Assembly: GCA_046756445.1 (NCBI GenBank)
Contig: JBHHWI010000149.1
Location: 1-5,529 of the forward strand
Direction: 5' to 3'
From: JACZWL01 sp046756445
Lineage (GTDB): Bacteria > Pseudomonadota > Gammaproteobacteria > Steroidobacterales > Woeseiaceae
Length of the DNA stretch: 5,529 nucleotides
The notes under the pieces are model-generated. The model was not told the origin of the DNA. It saw only the letters and a program-made list of their open reading frames with translations, and made no database searches. This document shows, in pieces, positions 1 to 5,529 of this stretch (position 1 is the first letter of the stretch; each line of letters begins with the position of its first letter). The translations under genes and the position numbers were made by a program.

Positions 1-32
1 CAGTTGGCCTGTAGTCCAGGTTGAACGGCACA

Positions 33-1373
33 TCACTGATTGGCCGCCGATTCCAGAATCATATCTATGCGATCGATCCAGTCCAGGTGCTCGGGTTTCA
101 TCAGGCAGGAACGCAGACAGGTGATCGACTCTTCTTCGCCCTTCAGATCGGGCCAGTAATGCCGAACCATAATCGTTGGCAATTCAATCAATGCGAGATG
201 CAGATTCTCCCCGGCGGCGCGATTGAATATCTTCCTGGCTTTCCTGCTTGACGATGCGGCGTCTTCTGCGTTTGCCGCGTAGACGACGATATCGATCTCG
301 GGCGGCATCAGGCATTTGAAGTGTTCGCTCTCGTCAAGCCGCTTCCAGAGCGAACGCGCCGCGGAAAGGCATCTGTCCAGAGATTGCGCAAACTCGCCGC
401 CCGGGTTCATCGGCAGCAGTTTCTGGGTGGCCCACAGCGCCACGGCGGATGCGCCGGGGCGCGAACACTCCAGTCCGATTTCGCCGAGGTGAAGATCGCC
501 GGAGCTGAAATAGGTATAGGGTGAATCGTGTTTGTAAAACTTGCCTACTCCCGGGTCGTTGAAGAGGATGCAGCCGCAACCGTAGGGCTGGAGCCCGTGC
601 TTGTGTGGATCGATGACGATCGAATCCGCTTCGTGAATTCTCTCGAACGCACGCTGCGCATGCTCATCGAGCTGGCTCGAAATACCGAAATAGCCGCCGT
701 AGGCAGCGTCGACATGAATTCGCAGACCATGTTTTTCGCGAAGATCGAGAATGGCCGGAAGGGGATCGAATGCGCCCGTGCCGGTGGTGCCGAGGGTTAC
801 CACGACAGTACCCACGTCTCCCTCGGCAAGCATGTCCTTCAGTGAATCGATGCTCATCCTGCCATCCGGTGACACGGCGGCATGATCGAAAGGAATCGAG
901 AGAACTTCGGTGATGCGCCCATGCGTGTAATGCGCCTGCTCGGATGCGATGATTTGTTTGCCCGGGTGAATTCGGCCGGCAACCCATAGCGCCTCGAGGT
1001 TGGCCATGGTGCCGCCGCCGCAGATGTGCCCCAAGGGATTGTCCCAGCCGAACAAAGACCCCAGTGCAGCGATACATTCCTTTTCCATCGCCGAGGACGC
1101 GATGCCGCCGTCCAGCGCATGGTTATTGGGGTTCAGCCAGAGGGACATCGCATAGGCCAGGCGGGCAACGGGATGGGGCGGTTTGAGCATCTGGCCCGCG
1201 TAGAGCGGATGGTGATACGGATAGTTTTCCTGCATCCTGCCGGCCGCTTCGACCAAGACCGCGTCGAGTGCGCCGCGATCGATGTCGGGCAAAAAGTCGG
1301 GCAGATCGGAAAACCCTTGCGCGAGAGAATCGAGCGCCTTCCTCAGGCTTTCAATATCGGCCGGATCAAACAT
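33..1373 (-). CDS. Group II pyridoxal-5'-phosphate-dependent decarboxylase, substrate unknown
   Basis: Cytosolic PLP enzyme of the group II decarboxylase family (PF00282; aromatic amino acid, tyrosine, glutamate, diaminobutyrate decarboxylases and sphingosine-phosphate lyase share this fold), 446 residues. Visible landmarks: a glycine-rich cofactor loop GGGTMANLEAL at about 119-129; SEQAHYT with the ring-stacking His148; TLGTTGTGAFDP at 193-204; HVDAAYGG with the PLP-pyridine Asp222; and DPHKHGLQPYGCG carrying the Schiff-base Lys258. The N-terminal part (HPLYAGQML, then NPNNHALDGG at 81-90) is where this family forms its substrate pocket. The start at 1373 is chosen because upstream in-frame codons lie antisense inside the neighbouring gene and encode a low-complexity Ser-rich stretch; MFDPADIESL looks like a natural N-terminus. 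No Shine-Dalgarno is visible. It is divergent from the plus-strand operon. The substrate cannot be read from sequence; amino acid decarboxylation is most likely and a lyase role is possible. Family call is firm, substrate is not. Confidence 0.93.
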   Translation of the reverse strand: MFDPADIESLRKALDSLAQGFSDLPDFLPDIDRGALDAVLVEAAGRMQENYPYHHPLYAGQMLKPPHPVARLAYAMSLWLNPNNHALDGGIASSAMEKECIAALGSLFGWDNPLGHICGGGTMANLEALWVAGRIHPGKQIIASEQAHYTHGRITEVLSIPFDHAAVSPDGRMSIDSLKDMLAEGDVGTVVVTLGTTGTGAFDPLPAILDLREKHGLRIHVDAAYGGYFGISSQLDEHAQRAFERIHEADSIVIDPHKHGLQPYGCGCILFNDPGVGKFYKHDSPYTYFSSGDLHLGEIGLECSRPGASAVALWATQKLLPMNPGGEFAQSLDRCLSAARSLWKRLDESEHFKCLMPPEIDIVVYAANAEDAASSSRKARKIFNRAAGENLHLALIELPTIMVRHYWPDLKGEEESITCLRSCLMKPEHLDWIDRIDMILESAANQ

Positions 1374-1389
1374 CACGGTAGTATACGTT
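1374..1389. promoter_or_regulatory. 16-bp divergent intergenic junction
   Basis: This is the entire space between the two divergent start codons (decarboxylase ATG at 1373 on minus, hydroxylase ATG at 1390 on plus). It contains the 6-bp palindrome GTATAC at 1381-1386. Neither start has a purine-rich Shine-Dalgarno sequence at normal spacing, so ribosome binding for each gene either uses a weak site, a site inside the opposite gene, or no site at all. Any promoter for the plus-strand operon must lie here or inside the decarboxylase coding region; I saw no convincing -35/-10 pair for it. Confidence 0.5.
1380..1385 (-). promoter_or_regulatory. Possible -10 box (TATACT) for the decarboxylase
   Basis: Read on the minus strand, TATACT matches the sigma-70 -10 consensus at five of six positions. 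Six bases (ACCGTG) separate it from the decarboxylase ATG, so transcription would begin at or next to the start codon and give a leaderless mRNA, in keeping with the missing Shine-Dalgarno. There is no recognisable -35 hexamer at 17-18 bp and no extended TGn motif, so this may be a chance match. Confidence 0.3.
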
Positions 1390-2655
1390 ATGGATTTGAT
1401 TGCTCTCGCCGTACCGTTTTTTCTGTTGGCACTGCTGCTCGAGCTGGTCGTGGATCGCATCCGTGGCACAGGCTATTTCCGCACCAATGATGCAATCAAT
1501 AGTCTGAGCGCCGGCACGCTGAGCACCACTACCGGTTATTTCACCAGATTCATTCAGGTATTCATCTGGGGATACGCATTGCAGCACTTCGCGCTGTTCA
1601 AAATGGAACTTGACTGGTTCGATTTTTCGCCGCGGGGGTTTCTGCTCTGGACGTTGGCGCTGATCGGCTGGGATTTTTGTTATTACTGGTCGCATCGCCT
1701 CGGGCACGAGGTATCCATTCTGTGGGCGGCGCATGCCGTGCATCATCAGAGCGAGGACTACAACCTCTCCACTGCTCTGCGGCAGACGAGCACGGGATTC
1801 CTCTTTAACTGGATCTTCTTTTTGCCGTTGTTTCTCCTCGGGTTCCCTGTCGAGGTGCTCGCAACAGTCAATGGGATCGATCTGATCTATCAGTTCTGGG
1901 TGCATACCCGACACGTTGGCAGATTGGGCTGGCTCGACCGGATCGTGGTCACGCCGTCCAATCACCGCGTACACCACGCGCAAAACGAGCGGTATATCGA
2001 CCGGAACTATGGCGGCATCCTCATCCTCTGGGATCGCCTGTTCGGCAGTTTTCAGCAAGAGCTCGATTCGGACCCGGTGGTGTTCGGTGTCCGAAAGCCG
2101 CTGGCGAACTGGAACCCCTTCTGGGCGAACGTGCAGGTCTATGCCTACCTGTGGTTCGATGCGGTCCGTACGAAACGCTGGAGCGACAGGCTCGGCATCT
2201 GGTTTCGCCGCACGGGGTGGCGGCCCGCGGATGTCGACGCACTGTTCCCGAAACGCAAGACCGATCTGGCCAGTTTCAAGAAGTTCGACCCCGAGATATC
2301 GACGGCCGCCCGGCGGTATGCACTGGCCCAGTTTCTGCTCGCCGTCGCGGGCGTGCTGGCCATAGCGAGAATGTACGCGGAGCAGGGCGCCTATGCGGTT
2401 CTGGTACCCTGCCTGCTGCTCTGTGCGACGCTATATACCCTCGGGTTCCTGATCGAGGCTCGTCCCTGTGCCGGGCGGCTCGAATTTGTGCGCCTCGTGA
2501 TTGTCGTTCCGCTGTGCGTCGCAGCGATCGACAACAGTCGCCAGGCATGGATCGCGGCAGCGACTTACCTGACCGCCTCGTTGCTGGGATTGAGCATGAT
2601 ATATATGAAGAATAACAATAGACTACTTAATTTTTCCAGAATTAACATTAAATGA
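1390..2655 (+). CDS. Fatty acid hydroxylase/sterol desaturase-superfamily membrane enzyme, alkylglycerol monooxygenase-like
   Basis: Integral membrane di-iron oxygenase (PF04116), 421 residues. The eight-histidine signature is complete: H102-RLG-H106, H115-AV-H118-H119 and H192-RV-H195-H196, with further conserved His172 and His175 in the WVHTRH segment. The stretch NHRVHH followed by YIDRNYGGILILWDRLFG (about 191-219) is typical of the alkylglycerol monooxygenase (TMEM195/AGMO) branch, which oxidises the ether bond of glyceryl ethers; eukaryotic AGMO uses tetrahydrobiopterin, but the cofactor here is unknown. Hydrophobic segments lie near 4-21, 50-70, 83-101 and 137-161, with four more near 311-329, 335-356, 366-380 and 386-405, so the catalytic core is followed by a C-terminal membrane domain, as in AGMO. 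ATG 1390 is preferred over an in-frame ATG at 1282 because MDLIALAVPFFLL matches the family N-terminus. It is the first gene of the operon, and its stop overlaps phoD by 4 bp. The last 20 or so codons are unusually AT-rich. A sterol or fatty-acid substrate remains possible. Confidence 0.92.
   Translation: MDLIALAVPFFLLALLLELVVDRIRGTGYFRTNDAINSLSAGTLSTTTGYFTRFIQVFIWGYALQHFALFKMELDWFDFSPRGFLLWTLALIGWDFCYYWSHRLGHEVSILWAAHAVHHQSEDYNLSTALRQTSTGFLFNWIFFLPLFLLGFPVEVLATVNGIDLIYQFWVHTRHVGRLGWLDRIVVTPSNHRVHHAQNERYIDRNYGGILILWDRLFGSFQQELDSDPVVFGVRKPLANWNPFWANVQVYAYLWFDAVRTKRWSDRLGIWFRRTGWRPADVDALFPKRKTDLASFKKFDPEISTAARRYALAQFLLAVAGVLAIARMYAEQGAYAVLVPCLLLCATLYTLGFLIEARPCAGRLEFVRLVIVVPLCVAAIDNSRQAWIAAATYLTASLLGLSMIYMKNNNRLLNFSRINIK
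2596..2655. other. AT-rich island at the hydroxylase/phoD junction
   Basis: Only 12 of these 60 bases are G or C (20%), against strongly GC-rich sequence on both sides. It covers the last codons of the hydroxylase gene (tail rich in Asn, Ile, Lys and Leu) and the phoD start codon. Such a stretch could keep the phoD initiation region free of mRNA structure, or hold an internal promoter. A TTGAGC at 2590-2595 followed after 18 bp by AACAAT at 2614-2619 is a weak candidate for the latter. Confidence 0.55.
2652..2655 (+). other. ATGA stop/start overlap (translational coupling)
   Basis: The hydroxylase stop TGA (2653-2655) overlaps the phoD ATG (2652-2654). The 20 bases upstream contain no Shine-Dalgarno-like purine run, so phoD translation probably depends on ribosomes terminating on the hydroxylase gene. 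The start is fixed by the Tat signal peptide that begins immediately after it. Confidence 0.8.
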
Positions 2656-2741
2656 AGACAAAGCGTCGAAGCGTACTGAAAGCGATCCTGGCGGGCGTCC
2701 TGCTGATCGCCGCCGGCATCCGCGGCCGCCTCGCAGCGGCG
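2652..2741 (+). other. Tat signal peptide of PhoD
   Basis: Residues 1-30 of the PhoD protein hold the twin-arginine motif KRRSVLK (Arg5-Arg6), a hydrophobic core AILAGVLLIAAGI and an Ala-Ala-Ala site at 28-30, predicting cleavage before Asp31. Export of a folded, metal-loaded enzyme by the Tat pathway is the known route for PhoD. Confidence 0.85.
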
Positions 2742-4277
2742 GACCGTCGCGGGGTTTTTCACCATGGCATCGCCAGCGGCGATCCGACCGATCGCAGCGT
2801 CATTCTCTGGACCCGGGTGACCGTGGAATCAGAGCAATCGGTCAACCTGCGCTGGCGGGTATCCCGGAACCGGGAGATGACGCGGATCGTGGCGCGCGGC
2901 AGAACGCGCACGGACGCGTCCAGGGACTATACGGTCAAGGTGGATGCGCGCGGACTGGCGGCCGGCAGGAACTACTACTATCAGTTCTCGTTCGACGGCC
3001 GGCATTCACCGGTAGGGCGGACCCGTACGCTGCCGTCCGGAGATCCCGACAGTGTCAGGCTCGCGGTCGTTTCCTGCTCGAATCATCCCGCCGGCTATTT
3101 CAACGTCTATCGCGACATCGCCGGCCGGTCCGACCTGGACGCGGTCATCCACCTCGGAGACTACATTTACGAATACGGCGTGAACGGTTATGGCTCGGAG
3201 CAGGCCGACGCGCTGGGACGAATTCCGGAACCCGCAACCGAGTTGCTAACGCTTGCCGACTACCGGACGCGTCATGCGCAGTACAAGAGTGACCTGGACT
3301 CGCAGGCAATGCTGGCGTCGATGCCCCTGATCGCCGTGTGGGACGATCACGAGATCGCCAATGACGCCTGGCGCGGGGGTGCCAGGGGACACGGCGAAAA
3401 CGAAGGCGAATGGGCCGGGCGCCGGGATGCCGCGATACAGGCCTATTTCGAGTGGATGCCGATTCGTGGCAAGCAGAACGGCGAGAAAACCCGCATCTAC
3501 AGGGAGTTCCGGTTCGGCCGGCTCGCGAGCCTGATCATGCTCGATACCCGCCTGTACGGCCGAGACCGGCAGCCGGACGCCGATCCGGATGTCACGGAAG
3601 AATCCGTTACCGCTGCAATGGAGGACCCCGAGCGGCGCATGCTGGGTGACCGGCAGGAACGCTGGCTGCGGCGCCGCCTGAAGCGCTCATCGTCAACGAC
3701 ATGGCAGATGATCGGGCAACAGGTGCTCGTCGCGAGATTGATCAGCCCGGATTTCGAGCCCCTGGTGGATACGGATAAGCCGAGCACCATCCCCATGGAC
3801 ATGCTTCAGGGCATCATCGAGCGAAGCAAACAGAACCCACCCGCCGTGCTGGACGCCTGGAATGGTTATCCGTCGGCACAACACGATTTCATCGCCGATC
3901 TCGCGGAATATGCCAGCAACCCGGTAATTCTCAGCGGAGATTTCCATACACACCTGGCCGGAGAAGTCATTCCCGACGACGCGGACCAACCTGTCGCAGT
4001 CGAGTTTCTGACCGGTGCAGTGTCGTCGCCCGTTCTATCGGACGCCCTGCCGGACAAGGAGCCGAACTCGGTCCGCGACGGCGTGCTGAGACAAAACCCG
4101 TGGCTGAAGTACCTGGACTTGCAACACCGCGGCTGGCTCCGTCTGACGATGACTGAAGAGCGTTGCACCGCCGAATGGCATCTGATCGACACCGTCACTA
4201 GTCACGACTACAGGAGCTGGCTCGGCAAGACTCTGTGGGTCCGCGCAGGCGAGATCGGCAGAGGTCTGCAAGGGTAA
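2652..4277 (+). CDS. phoD: Tat-exported PhoD-family alkaline phosphatase/phosphodiesterase
   Basis: Secreted metallophosphoesterase, 541 residues. After the Tat signal (1-30) come an N-terminal beta domain (PhoD_N, about 36-127, starting FHHGIASGDPTDRSVILWTR) and the PhoD catalytic domain (PF09423, about 135-515). Metal-site motifs seen: SCSN with Cys142, HLGDYIYEYG with Asp170 and Tyr173, VWDDHEIANDAW with Asp231, Asp232, His233 and Asn237, and LSGDFHTHLAGE with Asp430, His432 and His434. The Bacillus subtilis homologue has an iron-calcium site with a cysteine ligand and resembles purple acid phosphatases. The family hydrolyses phosphomonoesters and phosphodiesters; some members, such as the Streptomyces chromofuscus enzyme, act as phospholipase D. 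Length and motifs are complete, so it should be active. It overlaps the membrane hydroxylase by 4 bp and the next gene by 1 bp. No Pho box is apparent near the operon start, so phosphate control is not indicated. Phosphate scavenging and lipid-head-group hydrolysis are both possible roles. Confidence 0.95.
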   Translation: MKTKRRSVLKAILAGVLLIAAGIRGRLAAADRRGVFHHGIASGDPTDRSVILWTRVTVESEQSVNLRWRVSRNREMTRIVARGRTRTDASRDYTVKVDARGLAAGRNYYYQFSFDGRHSPVGRTRTLPSGDPDSVRLAVVSCSNHPAGYFNVYRDIAGRSDLDAVIHLGDYIYEYGVNGYGSEQADALGRIPEPATELLTLADYRTRHAQYKSDLDSQAMLASMPLIAVWDDHEIANDAWRGGARGHGENEGEWAGRRDAAIQAYFEWMPIRGKQNGEKTRIYREFRFGRLASLIMLDTRLYGRDRQPDADPDVTEESVTAAMEDPERRMLGDRQERWLRRRLKRSSSTTWQMIGQQVLVARLISPDFEPLVDTDKPSTIPMDMLQGIIERSKQNPPAVLDAWNGYPSAQHDFIADLAEYASNPVILSGDFHTHLAGEVIPDDADQPVAVEFLTGAVSSPVLSDALPDKEPNSVRDGVLRQNPWLKYLDLQHRGWLRLTMTEERCTAEWHLIDTVTSHDYRSWLGKTLWVRAGEIGRGLQG

Positions 4278-4279
4278 TG
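4258..4279 (+). promoter_or_regulatory. ycaQ initiation region with TAATG overlap
   Basis: The phoD stop TAA (4275-4277) shares its last base with the ycaQ ATG (4277-4279). Two purine runs could help ribosomes: GAGG at 4261-4264, 12 nt before the ATG, and AAGGG at 4270-4274, only 2 nt before it. Neither is at ideal spacing, so re-initiation after phoD is the likely mechanism. This supports 4277 over an in-frame GTG at 4235. Confidence 0.55.
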
Positions 4280-5479
4280 CCGCGCGTTCGTCTGTCGCGC
4301 GCCGAGGCACGCAGAACGGCGCTGGCGGCGCAGGGCTTCCACAGGCCGCGGCCGAACGGACCCGCCGACATCCGCCATATCCGGAGCGTGATCAACCGGA
4401 TCGGCCTGCTTCAGCTCGACTACGTCAACGTCCTGATCCCGGCCCATTATCTGGTTCTGTTCGCCAGGCTCGGCGCGTATCGACCCGAAAAACTGAACGA
4501 GCTGGTCTACCGCCGCAGGGAATTCATCGAGCAGTGGGCACACGAGGCCTCGATCGTACCGATGAGCGCATGGCCGCTGTTGCGGCACCGCAGGGACGAG
4601 TATCGACCGTATCCGAACAGCCCGATCATGAAGATTCGGGGCAAGCGCGAGTATCTGAAAAGCGCATTGAAAATCGTCGAGCGTGAGGGGCCGGTTACGG
4701 CCGGCGACCTGCCGCCATTCGAGGGACCCGAACGCAGGCCGGGCGATTGGCACAGGTCGATACCGCGCTGGGCGCTCGAGTGCCATTTCGGCTCGGGCGC
4801 CCTGGCCGTGGCGAATCGTCTGCCGAATTTTCAGCGTGTCTATGATCTTCCCGAGCGCGTGATCGACAGCGATTATCTTCGACAGGGCGTGGCGAGGGAC
4901 GAGGCCCAGCGCGAGCTCCTTCGTCGCGCGGCAAACGCCTGTGGCATCGGCACGGTGCGCGACCTGGCGGACTACTTCCGCATGTCACCGAAGGATGCGG
5001 CGCCGAGGGTGCGGGAGCTGGTAGAGGAGGGCGCCCTGCGCGAGGTCGAGGTCGATGACTGGAGCGTACCGGGCTATCTGTCTCGTGATGCGGTCGTGCG
5101 TCGCAGCATGAGAGCTGCGACACTTCTGTCTCCGTTCGACCCCGTCGTCTGGTATCGCCCCAGGGCAGAGCGGCTTTTCGATTTTCACTATCGCATCGAG
5201 ATCTACGTCCCTGCGAACAAGCGCAAATGGGGTTACTACGTGCTGCCGTTTCTGCTCGATGACAGGATTGTTGCGCGCGTAGACCTGAAAGCCGACCGCA
5301 GGAACGGGCAGCTACTCGTGCTGGCGGCACACGAGGAGCCCGACACCGACGCCGACAGGACTGCTCGGAAACTCGCACAGGAGCTTGCAACGCTCGCTGC
5401 CTGGCTGGACCTGAAGTCGGTCCGTGTGTCGCGTCGTGGGTCGCTCGCGAGGGCCCTTGCGGCCGCCGTCGAGAGCTAG
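4277..5479 (+). CDS. ycaQ: YcaQ/AlkX-type DNA glycosylase (HTH_42 superfamily)
   Basis: Cytosolic base-excision repair protein of the HTH_42 family (PF06224), 400 residues, close to the 410 of Escherichia coli YcaQ. The family builds its DNA-binding surface from tandem winged-helix domains and removes alkylated or crosslinked bases; E. coli YcaQ unhooks interstrand crosslinks, while AlkZ relatives give antibiotic producers self-resistance. The catalytic motif is QLD (Gln46-Leu47-Asp48, within GLLQLDYVNVL), the Gln-x-Asp form of the YcaQ/AlkX branch and not the Gln-x-Gln form of AlkZ. Other family blocks: EQWAHEASIVP at 85-95, NFQRVYDLPERV at 184-195, LLSPFDPVVW at 283-292, RAERLFDFHYRIEIY at 296-310 and KRKWGYYVLPFLL at 315-327. 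The ATG at 4277 gives an N-terminus (LSRAEARRTALAAQGF) aligned with the family; the GTG at 4235 would add an Arg-rich tail. It is the third operon gene, with no intergenic gap. The C-terminus is slightly shorter than in E. coli. The lesion repaired is unknown. Confidence 0.92.
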   Translation: MPRVRLSRAEARRTALAAQGFHRPRPNGPADIRHIRSVINRIGLLQLDYVNVLIPAHYLVLFARLGAYRPEKLNELVYRRREFIEQWAHEASIVPMSAWPLLRHRRDEYRPYPNSPIMKIRGKREYLKSALKIVEREGPVTAGDLPPFEGPERRPGDWHRSIPRWALECHFGSGALAVANRLPNFQRVYDLPERVIDSDYLRQGVARDEAQRELLRRAANACGIGTVRDLADYFRMSPKDAAPRVRELVEEGALREVEVDDWSVPGYLSRDAVVRRSMRAATLLSPFDPVVWYRPRAERLFDFHYRIEIYVPANKRKWGYYVLPFLLDDRIVARVDLKADRRNGQLLVLAAHEEPDTDADRTARKLAQELATLAAWLDLKSVRVSRRGSLARALAAAVES

Positions 5480-5529
5480 CCTGAATATTGCACGAGACCG
5501 CCCGAGATTGCCGACATGGTCATGATTTT
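5476..5529 (-). CDS. Possible C-terminal end of a convergent gene (partial)
   Basis: On the minus strand, 17 sense codons run from the window edge to a TAG at 5478-5476, reading KIMTMSAISGGLVQYSG. The frame is open to the edge and its stop would share the CTAG tetranucleotide (5476-5479) with the ycaQ stop, a common tail-to-tail arrangement in compact genomes. Seventeen codons are too few to identify a product or to exclude chance. Confidence 0.2.
   Translation of the reverse strand, partial: KIMTMSAISGGLVQYSG

Noticed and set aside
10..24. Small inverted repeat CCTG/CAGG downstream of the decarboxylase stop as a terminator
   Set aside because: The stem is only 4 bp and no T-run follows on the minus strand, so it does not qualify as an intrinsic terminator.
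1..24. Possible end of a plus-strand gene (frame 1, stop TGA at 22-24)
   Set aside because: Only seven codons are visible, with no way to distinguish a gene end from chance.
1374..1469. N-terminal extension of the decarboxylase by 32 residues
   Set aside because: The extension is Ser-rich, antisense to the hydroxylase N-terminus, and would create a long gene overlap; ATG at 1373 gives a normal family N-terminus.
1026..1490. 154-codon plus-strand open frame inside the decarboxylase gene
   Set aside because: It is antisense to a strongly motif-supported gene, has no recognisable domain, and runs across the divergent junction into the hydroxylase in another frame; a GC-rich shadow.
1366..2058. 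230-codon minus-strand open frame opposite the hydroxylase gene
   Set aside because: It lies antisense to the histidine-motif region and shows no domain or signal; its length is explained by GC-rich codon bias.
4208..4786. 192-codon minus-strand open frame over the phoD/ycaQ junction
   Set aside because: It is antisense to two well-supported genes, with no family features.
4695..5390. 231-codon minus-strand open frame opposite ycaQ
   Set aside because: The translation is Arg/Ser/Pro-rich low complexity, typical of the antisense frame of a GC-rich gene; ycaQ on the plus strand has full family motifs.
5516..5529. ATG at 5516 as the start of a fifth plus-strand gene
   Set aside because: Fewer than five codons are visible before the window ends and no clear Shine-Dalgarno precedes it.

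Overview
The window is a compact, GC-rich bacterial locus with four complete protein-coding genes and almost no intergenic DNA. The proteins (YcaQ-type glycosylase closely resembling the enterobacterial family, Tat-exported PhoD, bacterial alkylglycerol-monooxygenase-like hydroxylase) and the base composition suggest a Pseudomonadota genome, perhaps a gammaproteobacterium. This is an inference from protein resemblance only; no taxonomic marker is present.

Layout: 33-1373 (minus) is a group II pyridoxal-phosphate decarboxylase of unknown substrate. Back to back with it, only 16 bp away, a plus-strand run of three genes begins: 1390-2655, a membrane di-iron fatty acid hydroxylase/sterol desaturase-superfamily enzyme of the alkylglycerol monooxygenase (AGMO) type; 2652-4277, a Tat-secreted PhoD-family phosphatase/phosphodiesterase; 4277-5479, a YcaQ/AlkX-type (HTH_42) DNA glycosylase. 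The three plus-strand genes overlap by 4 bp (ATGA) and 1 bp (TAATG), so they very probably form one translationally coupled operon. The last 54 bases may hold the C-terminal end of a convergent minus-strand gene, but this is weak. No RNA genes, mobile elements, CRISPR arrays or convincing intrinsic terminators were seen.

How they may work together: AGMO-type enzymes oxidise the ether bond of glyceryl ethers, and PhoD-family enzymes hydrolyse phosphodiesters, including phospholipids in some members. The first two operon genes could therefore serve turnover of ether or other membrane lipids, with the decarboxylase acting on an amine-bearing precursor. The DNA repair glycosylase does not fit that theme in an obvious way and may simply be co-transcribed. 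The functional link is inference; the gene identities are well supported by motifs.

Points that stand out: the 16-bp divergent junction with no visible Shine-Dalgarno on either side and a TATACT box ending 6 nt from the decarboxylase start; a 60-bp, 20% GC island exactly at the hydroxylase/phoD junction; and the unusual gene combination itself.
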